Of a DNA stretch of 37,934 bases, positions 24,655-32,789 are shown piece by piece. The stretch lies in assembly GCA_002372275.1 (NCBI GenBank), contig DFFP01000031.1, positions 1 to 37,934 on the forward strand, written 5' to 3'. Each line of letters opens with the position of its first letter. The first letter of the stretch is position 1. Below the pieces are notes generated by a model. The model saw only the letters and a program-made list of their open reading frames with translations, had not been told where the DNA came from and searched no databases. This stretch comes from Alphaproteobacteria bacterium UBA3773 (lineage in GTDB: Bacteria > Pseudomonadota > Alphaproteobacteria > RF32 > CAG-239). Position numbers and translations under genes: made by a program.

Positions 24655-24744
24655 GGAAGAATCGCATTCAAGCGCAAAGCGCGGGCGATTAAAGTTTAGA
24701 TCCCTTGATGAGGTGACGCGTAGCGCACCTCAAGGGATGACGGG
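24655..24744 (+). repeat. REP element copy 1
   Basis: The element begins right after the HTH stop with GGAAGAATCGC. Module one is a hairpin AATCGC/GCGATT (24660-24690) with an inner GCGC/GCGC. Module two is ATCCCT..TGAGGTG pairing with CACCTCA..AGGGAT (24701-24738), followed by GATGACGGG. Copies 2 (25634) and 3 (30923) share module one almost exactly. Confidence 0.85.
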
Positions 24745-24763
24745 AAAAGGAAAGTATTGTTTT

Positions 24764-24814
24764 CACCCTCTCCAAACGTATCCTTTTTTAGAGAGGGTGA
24801 TAAAAGTTTTTTTT
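24764..24814 (+). terminator. Hairpin with downstream T-run after the HTH gene
   Basis: CACCCTCTC (24764-24772) pairs with GAGAGGGTG (24791-24799) around a loop of 18 bases. The T-run (24807-24814) starts 7 bases after the stem, so it may be a weak terminator or another repeat module. Confidence 0.4.
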
Positions 24815-25271
24815 AAGAATGCATTGTTTTTTTCAAATTTATTTTTTTGAATTTTTGTTTTTCGACTTTTGATTTCGGGATTGTGATCGATAAAACACCG
24901 TTTTCGTAATCAGCCTCGGCCATATCGTATTCTAAGTCAAACGGCAAAGGAACGGCACGTTTGAACATTCCGTATGAAATTTCGGAAAAATAAGAATTTT
25001 TTCCCTCTTTTTCCGACTTTTGCTCTTTTTCGCCCGAAATAACAAGGTAGCCGTCTTCGGAAATTTCAAGGTCGAGCTTTTCTTCTTTAATTCCGGGAAT
25101 TTCGGCTGTGACGCACACCGCATTTTTGTTTTCGGTAATGTCAATTTTGGGTTGAAGGTGCGTCAGCCCCGTGTCATTTAAGTCAAAAAAATAATTCCAT
25201 AAACTTCTGAAATCATGATTTTGGGTGGTCAGGCTACGTGAAGAAGTTTGATTTTCGTTTTGGGTTATCAT
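24813..25271 (-). CDS. Small heat shock protein, Hsp20/alpha-crystallin family
   Basis: This 152-residue ATP-independent holdase chaperone binds unfolding proteins. The alpha-crystallin domain covers about 40-140: PKIDITENKNAVCVTAEIPG, LDLEISEDGYLVISGEKE, and the hallmark A-x-x-x-NGVLSITIPK near the end (ADYENGVLSITIPK). The N-terminal arm (FRSLWNYFFDL) and a short C-terminal extension are present. AAAGGAG precedes the ATG. It follows the small acidic ORF by 15 bases, with a heat-shock-like promoter upstream of both. Confidence 0.93.
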   Translation of the reverse strand: MITQNENQTSSRSLTTQNHDFRSLWNYFFDLNDTGLTHLQPKIDITENKNAVCVTAEIPGIKEEKLDLEISEDGYLVISGEKEQKSEKEGKNSYFSEISYGMFKRAVPLPFDLEYDMAEADYENGVLSITIPKSKVEKQKFKKINLKKTMHS

Positions 25272-25286
25272 GGGTAAGTCTCCTTT

Positions 25287-25475
25287 TTAATAATCCCACT
25301 CTTCTTCAACTTCAACAACTTCTTCTTCAATCGGTTTGGCACTTTTTTTCATCGAAGAACAATGTGAACCGCTTACTTTCGATGTGGATGAAGCCGCAGG
25401 ATGAGATGAAGAATTACCGCTTTGAGCGTGCAATCCGCCGAGAGTTTCATCGTTTGAATGTGTAAAGTTTGTCAT
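25287..25475 (-). CDS. Small acidic Ser/His-rich protein, heat-shock operon
   Basis: The 62-residue protein has a Ser/His/Gly-rich first half (GNSSSHPAASSTSKVSGSHC) and a very acidic end (EEEVVEVEEEWDY). It has no hydrophobic segment and looks disordered. I do not recognise it. The ribosome site AAAGGAG at good spacing, matching that of the Hsp20 gene 15 bases downstream, supports that it is translated. The shared upstream promoter suggests a two-gene stress operon. It could assist Hsp20 or be an independent small stress protein. Confidence 0.65.
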   Translation of the reverse strand: MTNFTHSNDETLGGLHAQSGNSSSHPAASSTSKVSGSHCSSMKKSAKPIEEEVVEVEEEWDY

Positions 25476-25512
25476 ATTCTTTCTCCTTTAAATAAATGTG
25501 TTTAAAAAAATT

Positions 25513-25542
25513 GTATAAGCTGTATTTCCGTACAAGCTCAAA
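25513..25542 (-). promoter_or_regulatory. Heat-shock (RpoH-like) promoter candidate
   Basis: Minus strand TTTGAG (25542-25537), 17-base spacer, CTTATAC (25519-25513). This is close to the alphaproteobacterial RpoH consensus CTTGAA-N17/18-CYTATNT. It also reads as a weak sigma70 promoter (TTGAGC-N18-TATACA). Confidence 0.45.
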
Positions 25543-25633
25543 AATATGACTTGAAGGATTTTTTTTAAGATAGACCTTCGGATAAAGATTAAGGAATGGA
25601 TTCTTGGGTTGCGCTTAAGAAGTGAGGAAATAA

Positions 25634-25920
25634 GGAAGAATCGCCTTTCAAGCGCAAAGCGCGGGCGATTAAAGTAAGACTTTGATGAGGTTAAGCGATG
25701 ACAGAGATGCTGAAATCGAAGATGAGCAAGCTTGTTGCGCTCTGAGGATAAGATCCTGAAACAAGTTCAGGATGACAGAGTGGGACGCTTGCGCGCCGAG
25801 CAAGGGATGACGGTTTAAAGTGGAATGGATTACAACGCTCCGCTCTTAAGTGACGGTCTTTTTATTTGTCACCCTCTGCCTTCCTTTCTTGCACTTCGTG
25901 TTTGCAATGACGGTTGTTTT
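25634..25920. repeat. REP cluster, copy 2 plus further palindromes
   Basis: This fills the roughly 430-base gene-free stretch between the heat-shock genes and the lysozyme cassette. It starts with module one as at 24655 (AATCGC..GCGATT, 25639-25670). A degenerate segment follows, then ATCCTGAA/TTCAGGAT (25753-25773) with GATGACAG, a type common in alphaproteobacteria. Next is GGACGCTTGCGCGCCGAGCA with AGGGATGACGG (25783-25813), shared with copy 3, and GTCACCCTCTG (25867). I see no gene in it. Confidence 0.75.
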
Positions 25921-25934
25921 TTATATGAAAGGAA

Positions 25935-27554
25935 TTATCGGGTGTGGGGTTGGGAAATCTGAGAATGTGTCGTATTTTGTTTGATACGGTCGATGGCATT
26001 TTGACATGTGTCTTTATTTGCGCCGTGTGCCATCGCCGCCTCATAATTTAAGATGGCGCGCGCACTGTTGCCCAGTTTTTCATAAGCCAAAGCCGCATTG
26101 AAATTGGCGGAAGAATAGGCCGTTTCTTCGCCTGTTTCTAAAACACGCTTGCTTTCATCAATGCACTTTTGATACTCTCCTAAATGATAATAGGTGATGG
26201 CTATATCATTATAAAGGTCTGCCCCTTTATATCCGTTTTTGATCAACTCTTGAAATGTTTCTAAGGCTTTAGAAAATTCCTTATGAGCTTTAGACTGTTT
26301 TTCTTCTTTTTCAAGTGTCGTTCCTTTTGTATAATACTTAAGGGCCTCTTTATATATTTGATCAGGTGAATAGGCCAAGGGGTTCTTTTTGGCTTCATCC
26401 AAAGAAAAAGAAATAACAGGCATAATGCCATATAAGCATAATTCTTTTTGAAGCTCAGGCGTTAAAATATTGTTTTCAATCATATAACGGACCGATACGC
26501 CATTTTTATTTATATATTTGATAATGTCATTTTGAGCTTGGATGATTTGTTCTTTTTTGCCGGATAAAATAGCTTCTCTTCCTTTTTGAACGTCTTTTTT
26601 TGAGAGCTGTGTGACAGAAGTGACAATATAAGGTTCGCCTTTGGAATTAACGCCGCGCCTGACCTGTAAGTTATAAAGATTTTGGACATAGTTGTCATAA
26701 TTGAGGTAAAGATAAGCTTCGTGCAAATGACGCTTGTCAATGCCGGAAAAACCGTCAGGGGCGCGAAATGAAGCAATTTTTTGAGCGCATTTGATGGGGT
26801 CGTTGTAGTGCTTTGCAACGTATTTGCAAAGCTCTGCTCCCTTTTTTTCGTTGTTATACATCACCGTTGCAATCGCCGCAAATTCATTCGGTTTTAAGGT
26901 GGTGCCTTGAAGATATTTGAAAAGGTTTTTATAAATGCGTCCACCTTCGCGGTAGCGGTACCAACCATCAACCAAATCAAGCGCATGTTCGCCCGAAATA
27001 CTATGATGAGGTGCACCTTTGAAATACGTTGAGGCTTTTATCCAATCTTTGCTCTTGGGATCGCCGTTTGAAGGGTACCAGAAACTGCCGAGCCCGATGG
27101 TGTTGTTGACGCCGGTGTTGTTGTCGGCATAAGGGTTCAAGACCAAGCATTCGGTCGGAAACATCGAAACGGCCATTAAAGGAAGCGCGTCTTGATAAAG
27201 CGCGGCAAAACTTGCCTGGTCCGTTATTTTATAGGTCGCGTTTGTTTTTTCCTTGGCTTCGTTGTTGCGCTTGATGATTTCACGCTTTTCTTTGTTTTGA
27301 GCAAACTCGTGAACGGCGGTGATTGAAATGGTACCGACCGTCGACGAAACAATCGCTGCAATTAAGATATCGCGACGAATGTCTTTGGGAAGTTTTTTAA
27401 ATTTTTGCCATGCCTCGTGACCGTGCTTTTTGAAGAACAAACGAGCTTTCTCGCACTTTTCGGCAAAGCTCAAATCGTCTGAAAAATTCGGTATATTTGA
27501 GCCGATTTGCTGCTTTGCTTGAAAAATTCTGTTTTTAAGCTCGTCTTTATCCAT
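25935..27554 (-). CDS. Membrane-anchored GH24-type lysozyme domain with TPR repeats
   Basis: The 539-residue protein has a basic helical N-terminus, one membrane helix at about 62-81 (DILIAAIVSSTVGTISITAV), then a lysozyme-like domain at about 125-270. E135 and D144 are nine residues apart, as in T4 lysozyme (E11, D20). T152 is followed by IGLG, matching the TIGxGH signature, and YNNEKKGAELCKYV follows later. So a muramidase fold is likely. Residues from about 395 to 525 are TPR helices (YNDIAITYYHLGEYQKCIDE, FNAALAYEKLGNSARAILNY). The N-in topology would place the enzyme in the periplasm. Its start overlaps the stop of the 1092-residue gene by 8 bases, so the two are coupled. Confidence 0.7.
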   Translation of the reverse strand: MDKDELKNRIFQAKQQIGSNIPNFSDDLSFAEKCEKARLFFKKHGHEAWQKFKKLPKDIRRDILIAAIVSSTVGTISITAVHEFAQNKEKREIIKRNNEAKEKTNATYKITDQASFAALYQDALPLMAVSMFPTECLVLNPYADNNTGVNNTIGLGSFWYPSNGDPKSKDWIKASTYFKGAPHHSISGEHALDLVDGWYRYREGGRIYKNLFKYLQGTTLKPNEFAAIATVMYNNEKKGAELCKYVAKHYNDPIKCAQKIASFRAPDGFSGIDKRHLHEAYLYLNYDNYVQNLYNLQVRRGVNSKGEPYIVTSVTQLSKKDVQKGREAILSGKKEQIIQAQNDIIKYINKNGVSVRYMIENNILTPELQKELCLYGIMPVISFSLDEAKKNPLAYSPDQIYKEALKYYTKGTTLEKEEKQSKAHKEFSKALETFQELIKNGYKGADLYNDIAITYYHLGEYQKCIDESKRVLETGEETAYSSANFNAALAYEKLGNSARAILNYEAAMAHGANKDTCQNAIDRIKQNTTHSQISQPHTR

Positions 27555-30500
27555 TGACGTGTTGTTGTCCGATCATTATCTTGTTTTGTGTGGCAAAAAT
27601 TTTTTGAGCTTCTGTCAAACGAGTGATTTTTTGGCTCAAAGCTGCGTATTCGGGCGATGAATGGTTCATGGTACTTGCTTGTTGTTGCCAGTTTGTGAGT
27701 ACTTCAGCTCTGGCTGCATAGGTCTCTTTTGCGGGTGTTAATGATTGAATCGTGACCTTTCCGGTTGCGTGGTCTGTTGTTTTAAGAGATAACTGTTTTC
27801 CGGTAAATTCATCAAATTCTCTTACCTGCGTTGCATGCGGCTCAGACTGACCTCTATGATAGAGTTCTGTTGTCTCTGAGAGCGGTTGATTGTTAGAACC
27901 CTCTATATATGTGGTTGTGGATACTTGTTTGGGTGTTCCGTCTGCATAACAATCTGTTTCTTTCACTGCTGAAAGTTGTTCTGTTGAGCCTTGGACATAC
28001 TTGGTTTCGACAATTTCTTTCGGATTTCCGTTTGCAAAATAGTCTGTTTCTGTTTTGCAAATTGTGTCGTTATCATAGGAAGTAACCACTTCATTTTTTA
28101 CATAAGCTTCCCCATTGTAAGCCCGACCATAAGTTGTTTCAGATGTTTCAATAACTTTGCCATCAGGTGAGGTAACAACTTCTGTGCTGTTGAGTTCACG
28201 ACCTGTTTTGAGTTCATCGGCAATACCATCTTTGTTTAGATCTGTATACTTAATACCTTTATGTTCTTCAATGTGGCGAACCGTATATCCGTTTTCATCC
28301 GTTTGCTCCCAAGCAACGGTGGCATTTTTGCCGGAAATGGAAACACCGGGGTTTTCGGGTGTGCCCCACTCGCTGACAGCAGCTGCTCTTTGAACGGAAG
28401 GATCTTGCGCAAAAAGAGGATCAATTTGTGTTTCTTGAGCGACAGTATTATCAGGATTTTGGTGACGAACTTCATAAGATGATTCATCAGGATTCTGACC
28501 GGTTGAATTCTCTCCAAGATTTTCATGGTGAGGAGTTGACGCAGACGAGCTGCTCTGAGAAGCACGAAGCTCTGCCTGATGTTCCGCCAATCTGTTTTCA
28601 TAGAAAGCATTCCATGTCGTACCTTTGGTTAAATGCGGCTGACCATTTGCATCAAGATAAGTGTTTTCTTTGATAAAATCAGTGAGCGCATGTTGCTGCT
28701 GTTCATTTAAATTACCGCTACGCAGTAAATCTAGCATTTCTCTTGAAGTACCCGGAATCTTGCCTTCATAACCTATGTCTTTAAGAATGTTGTTCATTCC
28801 GACAAGTCCTGGCTTATTGCTGACAGCGAGGGCGTTGGCTGCAAATTTTAATTGCTTGTCATCAATAGAATTGATGAGATTTTCAGGATTATGAACCGAG
28901 GTTGGGACGTCTTGAGATTGATCGGGTGTTTCATTTCCTTGAGATGATTCGGAAGGAGCAGGTGCGCCCTCTGAACCTTCTGAGCCTTGCGTCGGTTCAC
29001 CCTCTAAGCCATTGTTGCCGTCGTTTCCGTCGTTTCCGTTAAACAAACCGTGTTGACTGGCTTCATGGGCTCCATAGCCGATTGCCGCTAAAACCAAACC
29101 ACCGGCGGCAATGCCGAGTGTCCAAGCTATGGCTTTTTTACGCTTTTTGTTATTTTCAGCTTCTTTTTCTATTACCTCCCGATCTTTGGAATCGAGTTTC
29201 TCCCAAACAGCCTTTTGCTGAGAGGTCATTTTTTTAGGATCTGAAATCTCTTTTAGAGTAATGGTTTGAAGAATTTTCTTTTCATCATCCGTTAAGTTTT
29301 TGGTATTTATTGCGACAAGCTTTTTATCTAAGGCTTCTTGCTGGGCTCTAAGAGCTTGAGCTTGTTGCGAGATGGAAGCTGTGCTCGGAACTAAACCCAT
29401 AACGCCACGCGTGACGGTGCTGACAAGTGCTGTTGTGCCGGCACCCGCCATACCGAGGGTCACGAGCGATATCACAGGAGATGCTGCCATTGAGATGGTT
29501 TTGGCAAGATTGTCTTTAGTAAATAAATTCTGGATATATCCTTTTGTGCTACCGCCATGCTCGGCTGCGTATTTTGCTTTATCGTCTTTGAAAGCTTTAT
29601 AAGCGTAGGCACTTGAGACTAAAAGCGGACCGAAAGGACCTAAAACAGCGCTTGAAGCCATGGTTAATCCGCCTCGAATCAGAGCTTTTTTAGCTGTTTT
29701 TACAAAAGGATATTTGTCTTCAAGTTCTGCAATGCTTTTTTGAAGTGACGCAGGAACCAAAGACCCTGTTATTTGAGCAATACGTGTGCTATTGTATTGA
29801 AGGCGGGTTGTGTGGTTGGCTATAACAGCGCTTGTTGCCATATATAAAGCGCCTTGCTGCATACGTCTTGTTGCTTTTTTAACTGTTTCATCGGAACCGC
29901 TTAAGCCAAAAGCATTATGATGTTCAATCAAATATTTTAAGGCTGCCAGCTTTTCAGGGTCTTCTAAAACTTTAGGATCATTTAGAGTTTCTTCAAGAAC
30001 TTTTTTATATTGTTCGGTGTCCGGTAAAGACTTTTCCCTTTCATCTTCAATATGCGTCATCGCATAACGCGTGAAGGTGAGTAAATCCGGATTTTCAGGT
30101 AATTCCGCAACTGTTTTGCCGCGTTTTAATTCTTCGATGATTTCATTTGTTGTTTTTTCAAAACCGCCGGCAACATAACAATCTGTGCTGAGGGTTGTAT
30201 AGGTTTCAAGAACGAGTTGCTGTGCACGTTCTTCAATCAGCTCTTTAATTTCTTCTTCGGTTAACTTTTGATCGCTTGCGGCAAGCTCGGATAAAACTTC
30301 CATACGGGCAAGATTTACGATGTCTAGGGCGCGTTCGGAATCGAGCTTTTCAGCAAATCCGACCAGTATTTGATCATTTTGATCAATTTCTTCAAACGGT
30401 TTGATTTGATCATTTAAGCGTTCATAATTTTCGGCATAAGGGGTGTTGGGATCAATATTGTCTAAACCATGCGCTTTGTCATAAGCTGCGAGTTCTTGTC

Positions 30501-30825
30501 CAGCTTTTTGAAAAAGAGCTTCACCGAGATTTTTGTTTTTTTCATCATCGCTTGCAACAAGAATCTTTGCATATTCCGTGTATTGTAGCGCTTCGGGGTA
30601 ATCCGAATTTTGAGAAAGAGGTTCATTACTCGCAAGGGCTGTTTCGGCTTTCTCTTTGCATGTTTTTTCGATTCTTGATTTTAAGTCATTGACACGGTCT
30701 GCAAATTTCGGATTCGATATGCCGGATAGAATTTGCATGTTGCTTACTAAAAAATCAATATCGTCTGTTTTTTCTAGTCGTACTAAGAGTTCTTCAATTT
30801 CGTTTTCTTTTGCATTTTCTGCCAT
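27547..30825 (-). CDS. Large multidomain membrane-associated protein, unrecognised
   Basis: The 1092-residue protein has no signal peptide. Residues 1-370 are charged and helical. Two hydrophobic stretches follow (about 385-408 and 440-475, Gly/Ala-rich), then a likely membrane helix at about 565-585 (AIAWTLGIAAGGLVLAAIGYG). Next come an Asn/Asp/Gly/Glu/Ser linker (about 598-640) and a Gln/Ser-rich domain. DLNKDGIADE at about 861-870 is an EF-hand/dockerin-like calcium loop. The C-terminal region (about 890-1010) repeats ETDYFANGNPKE / ETDCYADGTPKQ units, like MORN or YD-type repeats. AAGGGG precedes the ATG and a good promoter lies 37 bases upstream. It is coupled to the lysozyme-TPR gene. 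I cannot assign a function. Confidence 0.6.
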   Translation of the reverse strand: MAENAKENEIEELLVRLEKTDDIDFLVSNMQILSGISNPKFADRVNDLKSRIEKTCKEKAETALASNEPLSQNSDYPEALQYTEYAKILVASDDEKNKNLGEALFQKAGQELAAYDKAHGLDNIDPNTPYAENYERLNDQIKPFEEIDQNDQILVGFAEKLDSERALDIVNLARMEVLSELAASDQKLTEEEIKELIEERAQQLVLETYTTLSTDCYVAGGFEKTTNEIIEELKRGKTVAELPENPDLLTFTRYAMTHIEDEREKSLPDTEQYKKVLEETLNDPKVLEDPEKLAALKYLIEHHNAFGLSGSDETVKKATRRMQQGALYMATSAVIANHTTRLQYNSTRIAQITGSLVPASLQKSIAELEDKYPFVKTAKKALIRGGLTMASSAVLGPFGPLLVSSAYAYKAFKDDKAKYAAEHGGSTKGYIQNLFTKDNLAKTISMAASPVISLVTLGMAGAGTTALVSTVTRGVMGLVPSTASISQQAQALRAQQEALDKKLVAINTKNLTDDEKKILQTITLKEISDPKKMTSQQKAVWEKLDSKDREVIEKEAENNKKRKKAIAWTLGIAAGGLVLAAIGYGAHEASQHGLFNGNDGNDGNNGLEGEPTQGSEGSEGAPAPSESSQGNETPDQSQDVPTSVHNPENLINSIDDKQLKFAANALAVSNKPGLVGMNNILKDIGYEGKIPGTSREMLDLLRSGNLNEQQQHALTDFIKENTYLDANGQPHLTKGTTWNAFYENRLAEHQAELRASQSSSSASTPHHENLGENSTGQNPDESSYEVRHQNPDNTVAQETQIDPLFAQDPSVQRAAAVSEWGTPENPGVSISGKNATVAWEQTDENGYTVRHIEEHKGIKYTDLNKDGIADELKTGRELNSTEVVTSPDGKVIETSETTYGRAYNGEAYVKNEVVTSYDNDTICKTETDYFANGNPKEIVETKYVQGSTEQLSAVKETDCYADGTPKQVSTTTYIEGSNNQPLSETTELYHRGQSEPHATQVREFDEFTGKQLSLKTTDHATGKVTIQSLTPAKETYAARAEVLTNWQQQASTMNHSSPEYAALSQKITRLTEAQKIFATQNKIMIGQQHVNG

Positions 30826-30861
30826 TTCGTTTCCCCTTAAAATAAGCTTAAATATAAGTTG

Positions 30862-30890
30862 AGTTTATGAAAAAAATAAAATTTTGTCAA
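30862..30890 (-). promoter_or_regulatory. Promoter of the lysozyme cassette
   Basis: Minus strand TTGACA (30890-30885), 17-base spacer, TAAACT (30867-30862). It lies between REP copy 3 and the ATG at 30825. Confidence 0.6.
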
Positions 30891-30922
30891 GAGTTTTTTA
30901 TATTAAATTTATGTAAAAAATT

Positions 30923-31015
30923 GGAAGAATCGCCTTTTCAAGCGCAAAGCGCGGGCGATTAAGGTTTAGATCCCTTGATGCACGGACGCTTGCGCGCCGA
31001 GCAAGGGATGACGGG
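30923..31015. repeat. REP element copy 3
   Basis: Module one (GGAAGAATCGCC..GCGGGCGATT, 30923-30960) nearly identical to copies 1 and 2. Module two is ATCCCTTG/CAAGGGAT (30970-31009) with GGACGCTTGCGCGCCGAGC between, then GATGACGGG. It ends about 25 bases from the stop of the flavodoxin-like gene. Confidence 0.85.
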
Positions 31016-31039
31016 TTAAGAGTGATGGGGAAAAATAAA

Positions 31040-31603
31040 TTAAGGCAAGAGGGTGTCGATTTGTTCTTTGGCGTTTTGCAAAATTTGAGAAATGTTATTT
31101 CCTTTGATATCAAGACCTTCGGCTTTGATGAGGCGGACATCTCGGATGCCGTATAAATTTTTGGCTAAAGCCTTGATGTAGCCAAAGCCGAAATCTGTTG
31201 TGTGGTGACCGCCCATGGTGGTGACGTAATAAAGTGTTTTAGCCTTGCAAAGCGGGATAATTTCGCCATTTGGAGCGTATTTGAAAGTAATACCGTTAAC
31301 CGTGATATGTTCGATAAAAGTTTTTAAAAGTGCCGGAAAAGACAGATCCCAAAATGGGGCAGTAATCACAATAATGTCAGCTGATGCAAAAAGGCTCGCA
31401 TAATCAAACATTTTATCTTGGTATTTTTTTTCATTGAGTAATGTTGTTCGTTTTTCTAAAAGTTTTTGATCAAACGGCTGCGGTGCGTCTTGATTTAAGT
31501 TAATTTCACGAATATGACCGGAGAGTTTTGAAAGAAGGTAATCTGATAATATTTTTGTGCGGGATTCATTTCGAATGCAGGCATTCACAACTAAAATATT
31601 CAT
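31040..31603 (-). CDS. Flavodoxin-like NAD(P)H oxidoreductase (AzoR/quinone reductase type)
   Basis: The 187-residue protein begins MNILVVNACIRNESRTKIL, the FMN phosphate-binding opening of this family. It continues with YASLFASADIIVITAPFWDL and FPALLKTFIEHI, the conserved P-x-W/F-x-x-x-x-P-A-x-L-K-x-x-I-D segment, and VTTMGG. It should reduce quinones or azo and nitro compounds with NAD(P)H via bound FMN in the cytoplasm. Length fits. AAGGAG precedes the ATG. It is monocistronic and divergent from the RgpF-like gene. The true substrate cannot be predicted. Confidence 0.85.
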   Translation of the reverse strand: MNILVVNACIRNESRTKILSDYLLSKLSGHIREINLNQDAPQPFDQKLLEKRTTLLNEKKYQDKMFDYASLFASADIIVITAPFWDLSFPALLKTFIEHITVNGITFKYAPNGEIIPLCKAKTLYYVTTMGGHHTTDFGFGYIKALAKNLYGIRDVRLIKAEGLDIKGNNISQILQNAKEQIDTLLP

Positions 31604-31765
31604 TTTATATGCTCCTTAAATGAAAAACGGAATTTTTGATATAATAATATGTTTTTGATAAAAAAGATATGCCTAAAATTATTTTCATTTTTTTAAAGCT
31701 TCAACCATTTAAATTTGAAAGCTGTCCTCTATATTTTTCTTTAAATTACAAAAAAGGGGAATGAA

Positions 31766-32593
31766 ATGCAAAAAAGAATTTGTTTGCTGGCAGGTTTCGA
31801 TAAGCGGGGAATCGTTCAGGATTATGTGCTTTATTTGGCACGAAAACTTTCAAAAATCAGCGACGTCTATTATTTTATGGATGGAAAAGCGAGTAAGTCT
31901 GAACTCGATAAAATGAAAACATATGCCAAAGTGTCGCAATGTGCACCGCATAAGGGGTCGTATTTCGGATCGTGGCAATGTTTGATTTTTCAGCTGGGGT
32001 GGGAAAAAATAACCTCATATGACGAAATGATTATCTGTAACGATAGCGTGTATGGGCCTGTCAGCAATATGGAGGATATTTTTGATTATATGGACTTGCG
32101 TGATTATGATTTTTGGGGACTGACCGAAAATTATAACAGCTATTATCATGTGGACAGTTTTTTGATGGTTTTTAAAAATGATGTTTTGAAACATCCGAAA
32201 TTTCAGGAATTTTGGAAAAATATTGTTCCCTCGCAAAACAGTAATTATGAAAGCATTTTAACTCCCTTTTTAAGCGAGCTCGGGTTTAACGGCACAAGTT
32301 ATATCAAAAATTATACAAAAGAAGATAAAACAGCTTATCCGATTCATTTGTTTCGATATAATCAAATGCCGTTTATTCGTCTGAAAAATCTTAAAATACC
32401 CGAAACAAATTTAAATGAGCCGATTTTGCATATCGATTCGAAAATAAAAAATGAAAAAGATTATGAGATAAATTTGATGGGAAAAAAACAAACAGGCAAA
32501 GGAAGCGCATACGGATACGCCTCAAAACATTATCTTACTCAAAGACTTGAAAAAATGAAAAGAAAGGCGGAAAAATTTTTTTTAAGACAATAA
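31766..32593 (+). CDS. RgpF-like (rhamnan synthesis F family) protein
   Basis: The 275-residue protein has the family pattern YDEMIICNDSVYGPVSNM, then DYDFWGLTENYNS, HVDSFLMVFKNDVLKHPKF and FWKNIV. This is known from RgpF-type glycosyltransferase-related proteins of rhamnan and surface polysaccharide synthesis. The basic C-terminus (KRKAEKFFLRQ) may contact the membrane. No other polysaccharide gene is nearby, so it is an orphan. AAAGGGGAA precedes the ATG. The enzymatic activity is inferred from family resemblance only. Confidence 0.78.
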   Translation: MQKRICLLAGFDKRGIVQDYVLYLARKLSKISDVYYFMDGKASKSELDKMKTYAKVSQCAPHKGSYFGSWQCLIFQLGWEKITSYDEMIICNDSVYGPVSNMEDIFDYMDLRDYDFWGLTENYNSYYHVDSFLMVFKNDVLKHPKFQEFWKNIVPSQNSNYESILTPFLSELGFNGTSYIKNYTKEDKTAYPIHLFRYNQMPFIRLKNLKIPETNLNEPILHIDSKIKNEKDYEINLMGKKQTGKGSAYGYASKHYLTQRLEKMKRKAEKFFLRQ

Positions 32594-32666
32594 ATCCGTT
32601 TTTTTTAAAAAAAGACTTGCTTCTCTTTTAAAAAGGCATTATGAAAATGCTTGACCATATTGAACT

Positions 32667-32757
32667 GGATAGATGGCCGAGTGGTCGAAGGCGCACGATT
32701 GGAAATCGTGTGTACCTCTAAAGGGTACCGTGAGTTCGAATCTCACTCTATCCGCCA
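32667..32757 (+). tRNA. tRNA-Ser (anticodon GGA)
   Basis: This is a 91-nt type II tRNA with long variable arm and encoded CCA. The acceptor GGATAGA pairs with TCTATCC, the D-arm is GGCCGAGTGGTCGAAGGC, and the anticodon stem CACGA/TCGTG encloses TTGGAAA, giving GGA at 32701-32703. The variable arm is GTACCTCTAAAGGGTAC and the T-arm GTGAGTTCGAATCTCAC. A weak promoter may be TTGCTT-N17-TATGAA (32617-32645). A terminator follows 10 bases later. Confidence 0.97.
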
Positions 32758-32766
32758 ATCAAAAAG

Positions 32767-32789
32767 ACACCCTCAAAGGGTGTTTTTTT
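32767..32789 (+). terminator. Terminator of tRNA-Ser
   Basis: ACACCCT-CAA-AGGGTGT followed by six T. The same hairpin recurs at 32943. Confidence 0.88.

Noticed and set aside
24632..24850. 72-codon plus-strand frame after the HTH gene
   Set aside because: It is translated REP sequence and hairpin, with no ribosome site of its own.
25935..30825. Lysozyme cassette considered as a prophage remnant
   Set aside because: No integrase, capsid, tail or holin gene is present, and base composition looks like the neighbours.
24655..31015. Three spaced repeats considered as a CRISPR array
   Set aside because: Spacing is 1 to 5 kb with genes between, the units are palindromic, and no cas gene is present.
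30898..31140. 80-codon minus-strand frame
   Set aside because: It combines the REP element with a shadow frame of the flavodoxin-like gene.
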